A stretch of 64,000 nt of DNA from Alicyclobacillus mali (lineage in GTDB: Bacteria > Bacillota > Bacilli > Alicyclobacillales > Alicyclobacillaceae): NCBI RefSeq assembly GCF_017329565.1, contig NZ_JAFMTT010000006.1; one strand, written 5' to 3'. Both the position numbers and the translations under genes were made by a program. Numbering within the stretch: the stretch's first letter is position 1; every line of letters starts with the position of its first letter. The notes under the pieces were generated by a model. That model worked only from the letters and a program-made list of their open reading frames with translations, was not told where the DNA came from and made no database searches. Below are positions 1 through 7,995 of this stretch, piece by piece.

Positions 1-1
1 C

Positions 2-319
2 GAGTTTGTGCTCTCCGGCAAACGGCAAAAGGCCATGGGGGTGCGAACGCTCGACATGGCGAAGCGCCTGATTGACTTTGGTGTACATCCGCCTACCATC
101 TACTTCCCGCTCATTGTCGAGGAGGGCATGATGATCGAGCCGACGGAGTCGGAGAGCAAGGAGACGCTGGACCGCTTTGTGGAGATCATGCGGGAGATCG
201 CGCGCGAGGTGGAACAGGACCCGGAGGTGGTGCGAACGGCGCCGCATCGGACCATCGTGGGCAGGCTCGACGAGGTGAGGGCGGCACGGCAGCCGCGACT
301 GCGTCATCCATTGGACTGA
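2..319 (+). CDS. gcvPB: Glycine dehydrogenase (decarboxylating) subunit 2, C-terminal part
   Basis: The last 105 codons of the second P-protein subunit of the glycine cleavage system, which decarboxylates glycine with pyridoxal phosphate and passes the aminomethyl group to the H protein. The visible residues are the typical C-terminal tail: GVHPPTIYFPLIVEEGMMIE followed by PTESESKETLDRF, which is very conserved in GcvPB. The reading frame enters from the left edge, so the gene is cut by the window; the pyridoxal-phosphate lysine lies outside. The stop codon overlaps the end of the convergent phosphatase gene by 16 bases. Identification rests on these family signatures; the rest of the gcv operon is not visible. 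Confidence 0.9.
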   Translation, partial: EFVLSGKRQKAMGVRTLDMAKRLIDFGVHPPTIYFPLIVEEGMMIEPTESESKETLDRFVEIMREIAREVEQDPEVVRTAPHRTIVGRLDEVRAARQPRLRHPLD

Positions 320-882
320 CGCAGTCCGGAAAGGTCGGCCAAATGGGGCGTCTCGTTCACGCCGAGAGCGTGAAACGTGTCTCCGAGAACGGAGATCCGG
401 GTCACGCTCGTGTTGTCGATGGTGGAGAAGTCCACGCCCATAAAACGTAGAACGGAGCGCACGACGCCCCCGTGGGTGGCGACGAGCACGCGCCCGTGCG
501 GATGCTCGCGGGCAATCTCCTTCAGGCATCGGATGATCCGTTCCGTGGCGCGATCCGGCGGCTCGCGATCCGGCGCTCCATTCGGGAAGCGCCTCAGGCT
601 TTCCGCGCGGAGCAGTCCCTCGGCTTGCCCGAAATAGTGCTCCCTCAGGCATGGCCGCACCGCGATGGGGGCGCCGGTGGTGCGGCTCACGCGACGTGCG
701 GTCTCGAGCGCGCGTTCGAGATCGCTCGAGTAGATGCGGTCGATATGGACGGACCGGAGCCACGCGGCCAGCCGGTCGGCCTGCCGCTTGCCGAAGTCGT
801 TGAGCGGCACGTCGGTCCAGCCTTGCACGCGCCCCTCGACGTTCCAGTCCGTCTCTCCGTGGCGAACGAGCCAGATTTCCAT
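304..882 (-). CDS. Histidine phosphatase family protein (phosphoglycerate mutase-like)
   Basis: A 192-residue member of the histidine phosphatase superfamily. The catalytic RHGE motif is at residues 7-10 (phospho-acceptor His8), a YSSDLERALET block is at 51-61, the likely proton donor Glu81 follows, and the second catalytic histidine is in THGG (His137). The size fits cofactor-dependent phosphoglycerate-mutase-like phosphatases (PhoE/CobC/GpmB type) rather than glycolytic dPGM of about 230-250 residues, so the substrate is open. A GGAGG ribosome site lies 7 bases before the ATG. It is transcribed divergently from aroQ; the two extended -10 elements lie 22 bases apart in the shared intergenic region. 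Confidence 0.88.
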   Translation of the reverse strand: MEIWLVRHGETDWNVEGRVQGWTDVPLNDFGKRQADRLAAWLRSVHIDRIYSSDLERALETARRVSRTTGAPIAVRPCLREHYFGQAEGLLRAESLRRFPNGAPDREPPDRATERIIRCLKEIAREHPHGRVLVATHGGVVRSVLRFMGVDFSTIDNTSVTRISVLGDTFHALGVNETPHLADLSGLRQSNG

Positions 883-903
883 CGTGAGGCCTCCTTCACG
901 ACC

Positions 904-912
904 AGTATAGCA
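904..912 (-). promoter_or_regulatory. Extended -10 promoter for the histidine phosphatase gene
   Basis: On the minus strand the sequence reads TGCTATACT, a TGn-extended sigma-A -10 box, about 20 bases before the ATG. No good -35 box is visible, as expected for extended -10 promoters. Confidence 0.5.
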
Positions 913-928
913 AGGGTTTGCGCGGCTG

Positions 929-937
929 TGTTACAAT
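929..937 (+). promoter_or_regulatory. Extended -10 promoter for aroQ-efp
   Basis: TGTTACAAT is an extended -10 box, about 45 bases before the aroQ start. The -35 region is poor. It forms a divergent pair with the promoter of the phosphatase gene. Confidence 0.45.
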
Positions 938-982
938 GGGAGCGGTTTTTGGCTGGAACGGTTGGGACAAGGGGGGCGCGCT

Positions 983-1423
983 ATGGCGGATCGCTATATC
1001 CTGCTTGTTCACGGGCCCAATCTCAATCGGTTGGGCGTGCGGAAGCCGGAGGTATACGGCCAGCGCACGCTGGCGGACGTGGTAGAGTTGGTCCGGAGCA
1101 CGGCCCTCCCGCTCGGCTTTGACGTGATGGACCGGCAGTCGAATCACGAAGGCGATCTCATCGACTTCCTGCAGCAGTTCGGGCCCGGGGCGCACGGCAT
1201 CATCATCAATCCGGGGGCGTTCGGGCACTACAGTTATGCGCTGCGCGATTGTCTGGAAGACATCGATCGGCCGACGGTCGAGGTGCACATTTCCAACGTG
1301 CATCGACGCGAGCCGTTTCGGCACCAACTGGTTCTGAGTGACGTCGTCACCGGCCAGATTGTGGGGCTTGGCCTCGAAGGCTACCGGCTGGCGACGCTCG
1401 CGCTCTGCCAGCCGAAGCCGTGA
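983..1423 (+). CDS. aroQ: 3-dehydroquinate dehydratase, type II
   Basis: Catalyses step three of the shikimate pathway (3-dehydroquinate to 3-dehydroshikimate) as a cytoplasmic dodecamer. The product has 146 residues, normal for the family. Seen motifs: GPNLNRLG at 11-18, catalytic Tyr25, NHEGDLIDFL near 54-63, INPGAFGHYS around 75-84 and catalytic His102 in EVHISN. The ATG at 983 is chosen because a GGGGGG ribosome site precedes it by 6-7 bases; an upstream in-frame TTG at 962 has none. efp begins 27 bases downstream, the same pairing as in Bacillus. Confidence 0.95.
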   Translation: MADRYILLVHGPNLNRLGVRKPEVYGQRTLADVVELVRSTALPLGFDVMDRQSNHEGDLIDFLQQFGPGAHGIIINPGAFGHYSYALRDCLEDIDRPTVEVHISNVHRREPFRHQLVLSDVVTGQIVGLGLEGYRLATLALCQPKP

Positions 1424-1450
1424 GATGACAAACGTTGGAGGGCTTATCGC

Positions 1451-2008
1451 ATGATTTCAAGCAACGATTTTCGCAATGGGACGACCATTGAATACGATGG
1501 ATCGGTTTGGCGCGTGATCGAATTCATGCACGTGAAGCCCGGCAAGGGCTCGGCGTTCGTGCGGACCAAGCTGAAGAACGTGAAGACGGGCGCGATTCGA
1601 GAGATGACGTTCCGCGCGGGGGAAAAAGTGCCGCGCGCTCGAATTGAAACGCGTGAGATGCAGTACCTCTACAACGATGGCGAGAACTACACGTTCATGG
1701 ACACCGAAACGTACGAGCAGATCAACATTCCGCGAGCCCAGCTTGAGTACGAATTGAACTTCCTGAAGGAGAACATGAATTGCTTCATCGTTCAATACCA
1801 GGGCGAGATCATCGGCATTGACCTGCCCAACACCGTGGAGCTTGAGGTCACCGATACGGAGCCGGGCATCCGTGGCGACACGGCGACGGGCGGGAGCAAG
1901 TCCGCGACGGTTGAGACGGGCTATACGCTCCAGGTGCCGTTCTTCATCAACGTGGGAGACAAAGTCGTGATCGACACGCGTTCCGGCGAATACGTGTCGC
2001 GCGCGTGA
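1451..2008 (+). CDS. efp: Elongation factor P
   Basis: A translation factor of 185 residues that binds between the P and E sites of the ribosome and relieves stalling at polyproline stretches. Three beta-barrel domains of normal length are present. The tip lysine that is modified in other bacteria is Lys32 in HVKPGKGSAF. The C-terminal signature (VPFFINVGDKVVIDT) is complete. The ribosome site GGAGG precedes the ATG. A strong stem-loop lies right after the stop. In Bacillus efp also lies just before spoIIIAA, so gene order is kept. Confidence 0.97.
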   Translation: MISSNDFRNGTTIEYDGSVWRVIEFMHVKPGKGSAFVRTKLKNVKTGAIREMTFRAGEKVPRARIETREMQYLYNDGENYTFMDTETYEQINIPRAQLEYELNFLKENMNCFIVQYQGEIIGIDLPNTVELEVTDTEPGIRGDTATGGSKSATVETGYTLQVPFFINVGDKVVIDTRSGEYVSRA

Positions 2009-2026
2009 CACGCAGAGCGCGCCGAA

Positions 2027-2069
2027 AAGGCCCGTGCGGCAGGGGATATGCGCCTCCCGCACGGGCCTT
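2027..2069. terminator. Bidirectional terminator between efp and the small minus-strand gene
   Basis: A perfect 13-bp inverted repeat, AAGGCCCGTGCGG at 2027-2039 and its complement at 2057-2069, with a 17-base loop. It lies between the efp stop and the stop of the convergent 33-codon gene, so it can serve both directions. Confidence 0.75.
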
Positions 2070-2070
2070 C

Positions 2071-2172
2071 TCATGCCTTCTTTCGCATGAGGCTGAACAC
2101 GAGCACCATCAAAAGCAAAAAGATCACCAAGAAGACGACGATCCATCGGACCAAGAGAGACAGATCCACCAT
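2071..2172 (-). CDS. Small hydrophobic membrane protein, 33 residues
   Basis: This minus-strand frame starts with ATG at 2172 behind an excellent AGGAGGG ribosome site (spacing 3-4 bases) and encodes 33 residues. It has a short N-terminus (MVDLSLLVRW), one transmembrane helix rich in V, F, I and L, and a basic tail ending RKKA. This layout fits a single-span membrane micropeptide with a cytoplasmic positive tail. It is convergent with efp and divergent from the spoIIIA operon. No family is recognised; Bacillus has a different protein (YqhV) near this position. The strong ribosome site and protein-like composition argue for a real gene. Confidence 0.55.
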   Translation of the reverse strand: MVDLSLLVRWIVVFLVIFLLLMVLVFSLMRKKA

Positions 2173-2241
2173 CGACCCTCCTCGCTCCTCTCCTCATTCA
2201 ATGCAAAGGCCTCTCTGGCGGTGCAGACCAATTGCCAAGTC

Positions 2242-2271
2242 GCATACAGGCGCACGCCCGTCCATATACAT
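2242..2271 (+). promoter_or_regulatory. Possible sigma-E-type promoter of spoIIIA
   Basis: GCATACA at 2242-2248 and, 14 bases later, CATATACAT at 2263-2271 resemble the -35 (GCATATT) and -10 (CATACAAT) boxes of the mother-cell factor sigma-E, which drives spoIIIA in Bacillus. The match is imperfect, and the call leans on the known regulation of the operon. Confidence 0.3.
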
Positions 2272-2294
2272 GGACTAGGCAGGGGGTGGCGCGT

Positions 2295-3302
2295 GTGTCC
2301 GTGGCGAATTCGAACCGGCCGAAAGTTGTCATCGAGCAGGTGCTCGCCGTGTTGCCCCTCGAAGTTGCCCGATGGCTTGAAGCCCTGAGCGACGTTTGGC
2401 TGGACGAACTCGAGGAAATTCGCCTGCGTGTCGGGCAACCGGTCGAGTTGTGCTTGCGCCAGCGGTCTGCCTTTTTGGGTTCGGATGGAACTCTCGCTCA
2501 ATCGCTGGACGCATCGATGCGCATCTCCGCCGGCGCATTGGCGCAAGTTCTGCAACGCCTGACCCAGTTTTCTCGTTATGCGGTGGAAGAAGATATGCGC
2601 CAGGGGTACGTCACTTTGCCGGGCGGTCACCGGGTGGGTATCGCGGGCCGGGCCGTCGTGGAGGCTGGGCGCGTGCGGGCCTTCCGCCATGTCACTTCGC
2701 TGAACATTCGGATCTCGCGCGATCGCCCCGGGGTGGCGGCGTCTGTGCTGCCCGCGTTGTACGATCGCGCATCGCGCCGCCCGCTGTCGTCGCTCATCGT
2801 GTCGCCGCCCCAGTGCGGCAAGACGACGCTTGTCCGCGATGTCGCGCGGAGATTCAGCTATGGCGGCTTCGCACCAGGCGATCACGGCATGAAGGTGGCC
2901 GTGATCGACGAGCGATCAGAGATTGCGGGCAGCGTCGACGGCATCCCGCAGTTCGATCTCGGCCCTCGCGCGGACGTACTCGACGGATGTCCGAAGGCGG
3001 AGGGCATGATGATGGCCATTCGGAGTCTATCGCCGCATGTCGTCGTCACCGACGAGATCGGCCGAACGGAGGATGCGGAGGCGGTGCTCGAGGCGTCGCT
3101 CGCCGGCGTGGCCGTGGTGGCGACCGCGCACGCAGCGTCGCTCGACGCGTGGCGCCGCAGGCCGTGGATGGAGCGATTGTTCCTTGCTCGGGCGTTCGAC
3201 CGTTACGTCGTCCTGAGCCGGCGCAAGGGGCCGGGCACCGTTGAAGCGATTCTGGACGCGGAAGGACGCGTCATCGGTCGTGGAGGCGTGGAGGCGAGAT
3301 GA
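2295..3302 (+). CDS. spoIIIAA: Stage III sporulation protein AA (secretion-type ATPase)
   Basis: The ATPase of the SpoIIIA-SpoIIQ channel that links mother cell and engulfed forespore, related to type II/IV secretion ATPases. The 335-residue product shows a Walker A motif PPQCGKTT (about 171-178) and a Walker B-like HVVVTDEIGR. The upstream part of the frame has no ribosome site; GTG at 2295 follows an AGGGGG site by 8 bases and is preferred. It is the first of eight genes that overlap or lie a few bases apart, its stop overlapping the ATG of spoIIIAB. Confidence 0.95.
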   Translation: MSVANSNRPKVVIEQVLAVLPLEVARWLEALSDVWLDELEEIRLRVGQPVELCLRQRSAFLGSDGTLAQSLDASMRISAGALAQVLQRLTQFSRYAVEEDMRQGYVTLPGGHRVGIAGRAVVEAGRVRAFRHVTSLNIRISRDRPGVAASVLPALYDRASRRPLSSLIVSPPQCGKTTLVRDVARRFSYGGFAPGDHGMKVAVIDERSEIAGSVDGIPQFDLGPRADVLDGCPKAEGMMMAIRSLSPHVVVTDEIGRTEDAEAVLEASLAGVAVVATAHAASLDAWRRRPWMERLFLARAFDRYVVLSRRKGPGTVEAILDAEGRVIGRGGVEAR

Positions 3303-3811
3303 AGCTTGCGGGGGCCAGCCTGGTGCTCATTGCGTGCGCGCTCATCGGGTTTCGGGTCGCCCAGGGCTATCGGGATCGCCCGAAGGCGCTCAGGAAGTTG
3401 CTCCAGGCGCTCATCGAGCTCCAGGGCGAGGTCGAGTACCACGCCACGCCGATCCCGGCGGCGCTGCGGACCGTGGGCACGCGGCTCGGAGGATGGTGCG
3501 GCGGTTGGCTCATCGATCTGGCGACCGCGCAGAGCCGCCCGACCGACGCAGGAGAGCTCGTGCTTCAAGGCGTGTCGCTGGCCGCGGCGACGGACGGTGT
3601 TCTGAACGATGCGGATGCCGAGCCGTTCGTCCGCTTGCTGCGTTCCATCGCTGTGGCGGATCGGGACCATCTGCAGCAGCCGTTTCTGGCAGCGCGCGCG
3701 GACCTGGAGGAGGCCATTCGAGCGGCGCAAGACGAGGCGAACCAAGGTGCACGCCTGTGGCAATACATGGGTGTTCTTGCTGGGGTATTTATTGTTCTAT
3801 TGCTTTTGTGA
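3299..3811 (+). CDS. spoIIIAB: Stage III sporulation protein AB
   Basis: A 170-residue membrane protein of the SpoIIIA channel, distantly related to type II secretion GspF. A hydrophobic N-terminal segment (about 3-20), a mostly helical soluble middle with an EVEYHATPIPAALR block typical of SpoIIIAB, and a C-terminal transmembrane segment ending in VLLLL are visible. The ATG overlaps the spoIIIAA stop, so the two are translationally coupled. Its position as gene two of the operon supports the call. Confidence 0.93.
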   Translation: MKLAGASLVLIACALIGFRVAQGYRDRPKALRKLLQALIELQGEVEYHATPIPAALRTVGTRLGGWCGGWLIDLATAQSRPTDAGELVLQGVSLAAATDGVLNDADAEPFVRLLRSIAVADRDHLQQPFLAARADLEEAIRAAQDEANQGARLWQYMGVLAGVFIVLLLL

Positions 3812-3852
3812 ACGGCGGGCCTTGCCATGGTGCGCGAAAGAGGGGATGCGTG

Positions 3853-4056
3853 ATGTCGCCCGAGATTCGGGATTTGTTTCGGATATTTGCCGTGGGCTTT
3901 GTCGCAGCGATCTTTCACACCGTGTTGAAGCAGAGTGGCAAAGAGGATTTTGCACACTGGGCCACACTCCTTGGCTTGGTGGCGGTGTTTGCCATTGTCA
4001 TCGGATACGTCGATCATCTGTATCACGAAATCACCAGCGTGTTTCTCCTGCAGTAG
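3853..4056 (+). CDS. spoIIIAC: Stage III sporulation protein AC
   Basis: A 67-residue protein with two predicted membrane helices separated by KQSGKEDFAHW, matching the usual 66-68 residues of SpoIIIAC. The family is a small membrane component of the SpoIIIA channel. The ATG at 3853 follows an AGAGGGG ribosome site by about 7 bases; the longer open frame upstream belongs to spoIIIAA/AB in another frame and is not coding. It is followed directly by spoIIIAD. Confidence 0.92.
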   Translation: MSPEIRDLFRIFAVGFVAAIFHTVLKQSGKEDFAHWATLLGLVAVFAIVIGYVDHLYHEITSVFLLQ

Positions 4057-4065
4057 GTGAACGTC

Positions 4066-4452
4066 GTGCACATCGTTCAGATTATCGGCATTGGCATGAC
4101 GGCCACGGTGCTTGCGACACTTCTTCGGCAGCAGATGCCGTCCTTTGCGACGCTTGTCAGCCTCTTTGCGGGCGTCCTGATTCTGCTGCTATTGGTGCGT
4201 TCGATTTCGACCGCGCTTGGCACGTTTCAGCAACTGACAGCGGCGGCGAACATGAGCCCGATGTTTCTCCAGACGCTCATCCGCATCCTTGGCATCGCGT
4301 ACGTCGTGGAGTTTGCGGCCGACGTCGCGCGCGATGCTGGCGAGACGGCGCTCGGCGGGCGTATCGAGCTCGCCGGCAAGATCGGGATCGTTCTCTTGGC
4401 GCTCCCCATTTTCAAGGATGTGCTCGACGTGATCGTTCACATGATTCCGTGA
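4066..4452 (+). CDS. spoIIIAD: Stage III sporulation protein AD
   Basis: A 128-residue membrane protein of the SpoIIIA complex with several hydrophobic segments and the family block RILGIAYVVEFAADVARDAGE. Two GTG starts are possible: 4057, right after the spoIIIAC stop with no ribosome site, and 4066, which has an AGGTG site six bases upstream. The latter is chosen. The next gene follows within 14 bases. Confidence 0.92.
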   Translation: MHIVQIIGIGMTATVLATLLRQQMPSFATLVSLFAGVLILLLLVRSISTALGTFQQLTAAANMSPMFLQTLIRILGIAYVVEFAADVARDAGETALGGRIELAGKIGIVLLALPIFKDVLDVIVHMIP

Positions 4453-4465
4453 AGGGGCGAGTCTC

Positions 4466-5689
4466 GTGGTGATCCCTTGGCGCTTGTTCATCGCCCTCGT
4501 GACTTCCCTGGTGGTGCTGGTCGGCCTTCCGCTTTTGGCGCGTGGCGATCCAACCAGCGGCGGGGTGACGCAATCGGCTGAGCAATCCGCCGAACAGATG
4601 CTGCAATCCACCGCACAGAGCGAGCTCGATCACGTCGACACACAGTCCATTGATGCCTACTGGCGTCAGCTTGAAACGCAGTACGGTGGCTTTCTTCCGC
4701 ACACTCAAGGCCCTTCGCTCATTCAGTCGGTGCTTGAACACGGAGGACCATCGTTCCACGGCATCGTGTCCGGATTCATGCATTACTTCCTCCAGGAGGT
4801 GGTTGACGATCTCGGCCTTTTTGGCGGCATTCTCATCCTCTCTGTGGCGGCGGCCCTTCTGCGCATGATGCAGGCGTCGTTCGCAGAAGAGTCCGTGGGC
4901 GAAGTCGCGCAAATGGTGGTGTCGTTCGTGCTCGCCGCGCTCGTGACGAGATCGCTTATGGAAACATTCGGATCGGCGAGGCAGGCCATCGAGTCCATGA
5001 ATCACTTCATGCTGGCCACGATGCCGGTGTCCATCGCGCTGCTCGCCGGGTCGGGATCGTTTGCGTCGGCGGCGTTTTTTCAACCGATGCTCATCTTTTG
5101 TGTGCACTTCGTCTCGAACGTCGTCTTTCTGGTTGTTTTTCCGCTTGTGTTCCTCGCCGCCGTTTTGGAACTGGCATCCTCCCTGGCCCCGCGGTATCCG
5201 CTGACGCGGCTGGCATCGTTGGCGCGGACAGCGGGTCTCGCGGTCCTGAGCTTTGCGCTGGTGGTGTTTGTGGGTGTGACGACCGTACAGGGCACGGGAC
5301 GCGGCATCGCGGACGGGCTGGCGCTTCGCACCATGAAATTCGGCGTCGGCACGTTTGTGCCCGTGGTCGGCAAGGCCATCTCCGACGCGGCTGAAACGGT
5401 GCTCGGTGCGTCGCTTCTCGTGAAGAACGCCGTAGGCATCGCGGGGCTTGTCGTCATCGCGCTCATTGCGGCGTTTCCGGCGATGAAGATCCTGGCGGTT
5501 TCCGCGATGTATTCGGCAGGCGCTGCCGTGATGCAGCCGGTTGGTGAAACGCCTATCATCGCCTGCCTGGGAGCCCTCGGCAAGACAATGTTGCTCGTGT
5601 TTGCTTCGGTGGCGACGGTCGCACTGATGTTCTTCTTCGCCATCTGCATCCTGCTCGCGGCGGCCAATTTGGCGGTGATCACGGCGTGA
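4466..5689 (+). CDS. spoIIIAE: Stage III sporulation protein AE
   Basis: The largest membrane component of the SpoIIIA channel: 407 residues with an N-terminal signal-like helix, a soluble region rich in Q and S (about 30-100), then at least six membrane segments. This layout and length match SpoIIIAE. The GTG at 4466 follows a GAAGGGG site. The last bases overlap the GTG start of spoIIIAF in a GTGA coupling. Confidence 0.94.
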   Translation: MVIPWRLFIALVTSLVVLVGLPLLARGDPTSGGVTQSAEQSAEQMLQSTAQSELDHVDTQSIDAYWRQLETQYGGFLPHTQGPSLIQSVLEHGGPSFHGIVSGFMHYFLQEVVDDLGLFGGILILSVAAALLRMMQASFAEESVGEVAQMVVSFVLAALVTRSLMETFGSARQAIESMNHFMLATMPVSIALLAGSGSFASAAFFQPMLIFCVHFVSNVVFLVVFPLVFLAAVLELASSLAPRYPLTRLASLARTAGLAVLSFALVVFVGVTTVQGTGRGIADGLALRTMKFGVGTFVPVVGKAISDAAETVLGASLLVKNAVGIAGLVVIALIAAFPAMKILAVSAMYSAGAAVMQPVGETPIIACLGALGKTMLLVFASVATVALMFFFAICILLAAANLAVITA

Positions 5690-6219
5690 ACGGGCTCGAA
5701 GAGTGGCTGAGGCAAGTGGTGGCCATCGCGCTCGTCGGCGGGATCGCGGAGATGATGCTCCCCTCCGGCGGTCTGCTGCGCTACGTGCGGATGACCGTGG
5801 GGGTGGCACTTTTGGCGACACTTCTTTCTCCGATTCTGCCAGCGCTTCGCGGCGGATGGGCGGACGAAGCGGCAAACCGTGCGTCCGACGTGCTGTTTGG
5901 CAACGCAGCGACGACCACGGCATCCGTGGGACGAGGTGCCGCACAGGACTATGCCCAGGCGCTCGGCCAGGTGGAAGACGAGGACGCCGCCAAGTACCTG
6001 GCGGAATGGGCCGAGGCGTCGTTACCCGATCCGCTTCGCTCGGAGGTGGTTAAGGTGTCAGTCGAACACCCCACGAGCGCCGATCACATGGCCGTGATGG
6101 TTTGGGTTCGGCCCACTGGGGTGGTGGATGCTGTCGAGATTCGGCAGAGCATCGCGGCCCAATTGGCCGTGAACCCGAGTCAGGTCGAGGTCCTGGACGA
6201 GGGAGGCGGGCCCCAGTGA
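5686..6219 (+). CDS. spoIIIAF: Stage III sporulation protein AF
   Basis: 177 residues: two N-terminal membrane helices (about 8-50) with the typical YVRMTVGVALLATLLSPIL block, then a soluble domain with the fold class of ring-building secretion proteins. Its role is in the SpoIIIA-SpoIIQ complex. Both ends overlap neighbours (GTGA with spoIIIAE, GTGA with spoIIIAG), indicating strict co-translation. Confidence 0.92.
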   Translation: MNGLEEWLRQVVAIALVGGIAEMMLPSGGLLRYVRMTVGVALLATLLSPILPALRGGWADEAANRASDVLFGNAATTTASVGRGAAQDYAQALGQVEDEDAAKYLAEWAEASLPDPLRSEVVKVSVEHPTSADHMAVMVWVRPTGVVDAVEIRQSIAAQLAVNPSQVEVLDEGGGPQ

Positions 6220-6680
6220 ATTGGAATCTTCTGCTCAAACAGCGCGGGCTCGTCGCCTTGGGGGCCCTCGGCGTGGTCTTGTTGGCATTCAGCTGGTTGT
6301 GGCCTGGGGCTCGCTCGCAGCCGACCAGCTCTCCGTCGCCCGAAAACGCGGGCATCACGAATTCGGCGTGGCCTTGGAACGTCGCGAACGCCGACCAGGG
6401 GCCTCAAGGTGTGGTCTCTGTCTCGTCGTACTACGAAGGCGAGTTGCAGTCGATGCTCGAGAAGCTGCCCGGCGTGAACGCCGTGTCCGTGCTGGTGACG
6501 CTTGCGCAGAACGGCCAACTCGCGAGCGGGAGTTCCAATGGCGTCGGCGTCCTGGGCGTGTTGGTCACGGTGGATGCCGAAAACTTTTTCCAAGCGAAAA
6601 CAGAAATCGTGGACGCAATTACGAATGTGTTGGACGTGCCTGCATATAAGATTACTGTCGAACCTCAAAAGGGTGAATAG
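6216..6680 (+). CDS. spoIIIAG: Stage III sporulation protein AG
   Basis: 154 residues: a single membrane helix near 12-30 followed by an extracytoplasmic ring-building domain with the block KLPGVNAVSVLVTL and a C-terminal DVPAYKITVEPQKG, as in SpoIIIAG, which forms a large ring in the intermembrane space. The frame is open upstream, but the start is the GTG overlapping the spoIIIAF stop. Confidence 0.92.
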   Translation: MNWNLLLKQRGLVALGALGVVLLAFSWLWPGARSQPTSSPSPENAGITNSAWPWNVANADQGPQGVVSVSSYYEGELQSMLEKLPGVNAVSVLVTLAQNGQLASGSSNGVGVLGVLVTVDAENFFQAKTEIVDAITNVLDVPAYKITVEPQKGE

Positions 6681-6704
6681 ACGGAGATTAGGAGGATGCA
6701 TGCG

Positions 6705-7265
6705 ATGGTGAAACGGCAGACGGTGTGGTTGTCCACGATGATGGTGCTGAGCCTGATGCTGATTGGCTACTACACGATGAACAACCAGACCAGCACCACG
6801 TCGACGAACCCGTCGAACTCGACGACACCCACGGTGACGACGAGTCCCACCAATGCGACACAGGTCTCGAATCAGACGCAGGCGACCACTGGGTCGAATG
6901 TGTCCAGCGCGGATGATTGGTACAACGCGCTGCAGGCTTCCGTGAACAACGAGATCAGCCAGCGGATCAGCAATGATCAGGCGATCATCGCGAACAACAA
7001 CGCCTCGCAGTCGCAGATCGCCGAGGCTCAAAAGCAACTGGGCGAAGAGGAAGCCCTGTACAACAGCCTGCAGCAGGCGACGCAGGCCGTGATCGCAGAC
7101 GGTTACAAGAACGCCGTCATCGCTCCAGACAAGAACCAGACGACATTCACCGTGTATGTGGAAACAAACCGTCTCTCCAAAGCCGATGCGGTGAAGATCA
7201 TGAACATCGTCAGCCAGCAGTTGGACACGTCGATTTTCAACATCTCAGTCAAACCGCATGCATGA
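6705..7265 (+). CDS. spoIIIAH: Stage III sporulation protein AH
   Basis: A 186-residue membrane-anchored partner of forespore SpoIIQ: an N-terminal helix, a long linker rich in T, N, S and Q (about 20-65), and a YscJ-like ring-building domain that ends with SIFNISVKPHA. The ATG at 6705 is chosen since AGGAGG lies 9 bases upstream; the in-frame ATG at 6696 directly touches that site. It is the last gene of spoIIIA. The unusually polar linker is notable. Confidence 0.92.
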   Translation: MVKRQTVWLSTMMVLSLMLIGYYTMNNQTSTTSTNPSNSTTPTVTTSPTNATQVSNQTQATTGSNVSSADDWYNALQASVNNEISQRISNDQAIIANNNASQSQIAEAQKQLGEEEALYNSLQQATQAVIADGYKNAVIAPDKNQTTFTVYVETNRLSKADAVKIMNIVSQQLDTSIFNISVKPHA

Positions 7266-7424
7266 AGCGGCATCGGGCGGGGAGGCGTTCCCAACGCGCC
7301 GTGCAAAGGGAGCGCCCCCAGCCTTTCATTCACCGACTCGGGAGGGGCTGCCCCTGCGCCGTACAGGCGACGAGGGACAGTCCCTTCTACGTTCTTCCAT
7401 TCCCTAGAACGGTAGGCGTCCCTG

Positions 7425-7433
7425 TGGTATACT
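7425..7433 (+). promoter_or_regulatory. Extended -10 promoter of accBC
   Basis: TGGTATACT is a strong TGn-extended sigma-A -10 box, 55 bases before the accB start. The stretch 7266-7424 holds only short GC-rich inverted repeats and no gene. Confidence 0.6.
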
Positions 7434-7488
7434 CGTGAAGACCTTGTTCAGATGGATTTGGAGATCCGGATCGGGGAGAGACGATGGG

Positions 7489-7953
7489 TTGCTGACGATG
7501 GAAGAAATTCGAGAACTGATTCGCTTGCTCGACGATAGCTCGCTGACCGAGTTGGAACTCGAGTTTGAGGACGGGAAGGTGAGATTGGCCAAGCGGGCGG
7601 AGGTCGTGTCTTATGCCGTGCCGCAGGTGGCGATGCCAGTGGCGCAGGCCGCGCCTGTATCATCGGCTGCGCCCCAATCGGGGAGTTCAGCCCCTGCGGT
7701 GGAGGACCCGGCGCTGCACGTAATCACTTCGCCAATGGTGGGCACGTTTTATCGCGCGCCGGCCCCGGATGCCCCTCCCTTCGTAGACGTCGGCTCGCAG
7801 GTCGGGCCGAAGACGGTTGTGTGCATCATTGAAGCGATGAAGTTGATGAACGAAATTGAAGCTGAGATTTCCGGTGAGATTGTGGAGATCTTGGCCGAAA
7901 ACGGGCAGTTGGTGGAGTACGGTCAGCCGCTGTTCAAGGTGCGCCGCACCTGA
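7489..7953 (+). CDS. accB: Biotin carboxyl carrier protein of acetyl-CoA carboxylase
   Basis: Carries the biotin that shuttles CO2 between biotin carboxylase and carboxyltransferase in the first step of fatty-acid synthesis. The 154-residue product has a helical N-terminus (MEEIRELIRLLDDSS), a linker rich in A, P and S, and a biotinyl domain with EAMKLMNE, where Lys118 is the biotinylation site. TTG at 7489 is chosen because GGGGAGAG precedes it by 8 bases and the resulting N-terminus resembles Bacillus AccB; ATG at 7498 is the alternative. accC follows 42 bases downstream. Confidence 0.93.
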   Translation: MLTMEEIRELIRLLDDSSLTELELEFEDGKVRLAKRAEVVSYAVPQVAMPVAQAAPVSSAAPQSGSSAPAVEDPALHVITSPMVGTFYRAPAPDAPPFVDVGSQVGPKTVVCIIEAMKLMNEIEAEISGEIVEILAENGQLVEYGQPLFKVRRT

Positions 7954-7995
7954 AGGCGTGGGGCCGAAAACTGACTGGGTGAAGGAGAGCCGTGG

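Noticed and set aside
4412..5944. 510-codon open frame on the minus strand
   Set aside because: Antisense to spoIIIAE/AF; the composition is R, H and Q rich without domains, and no ribosome site.
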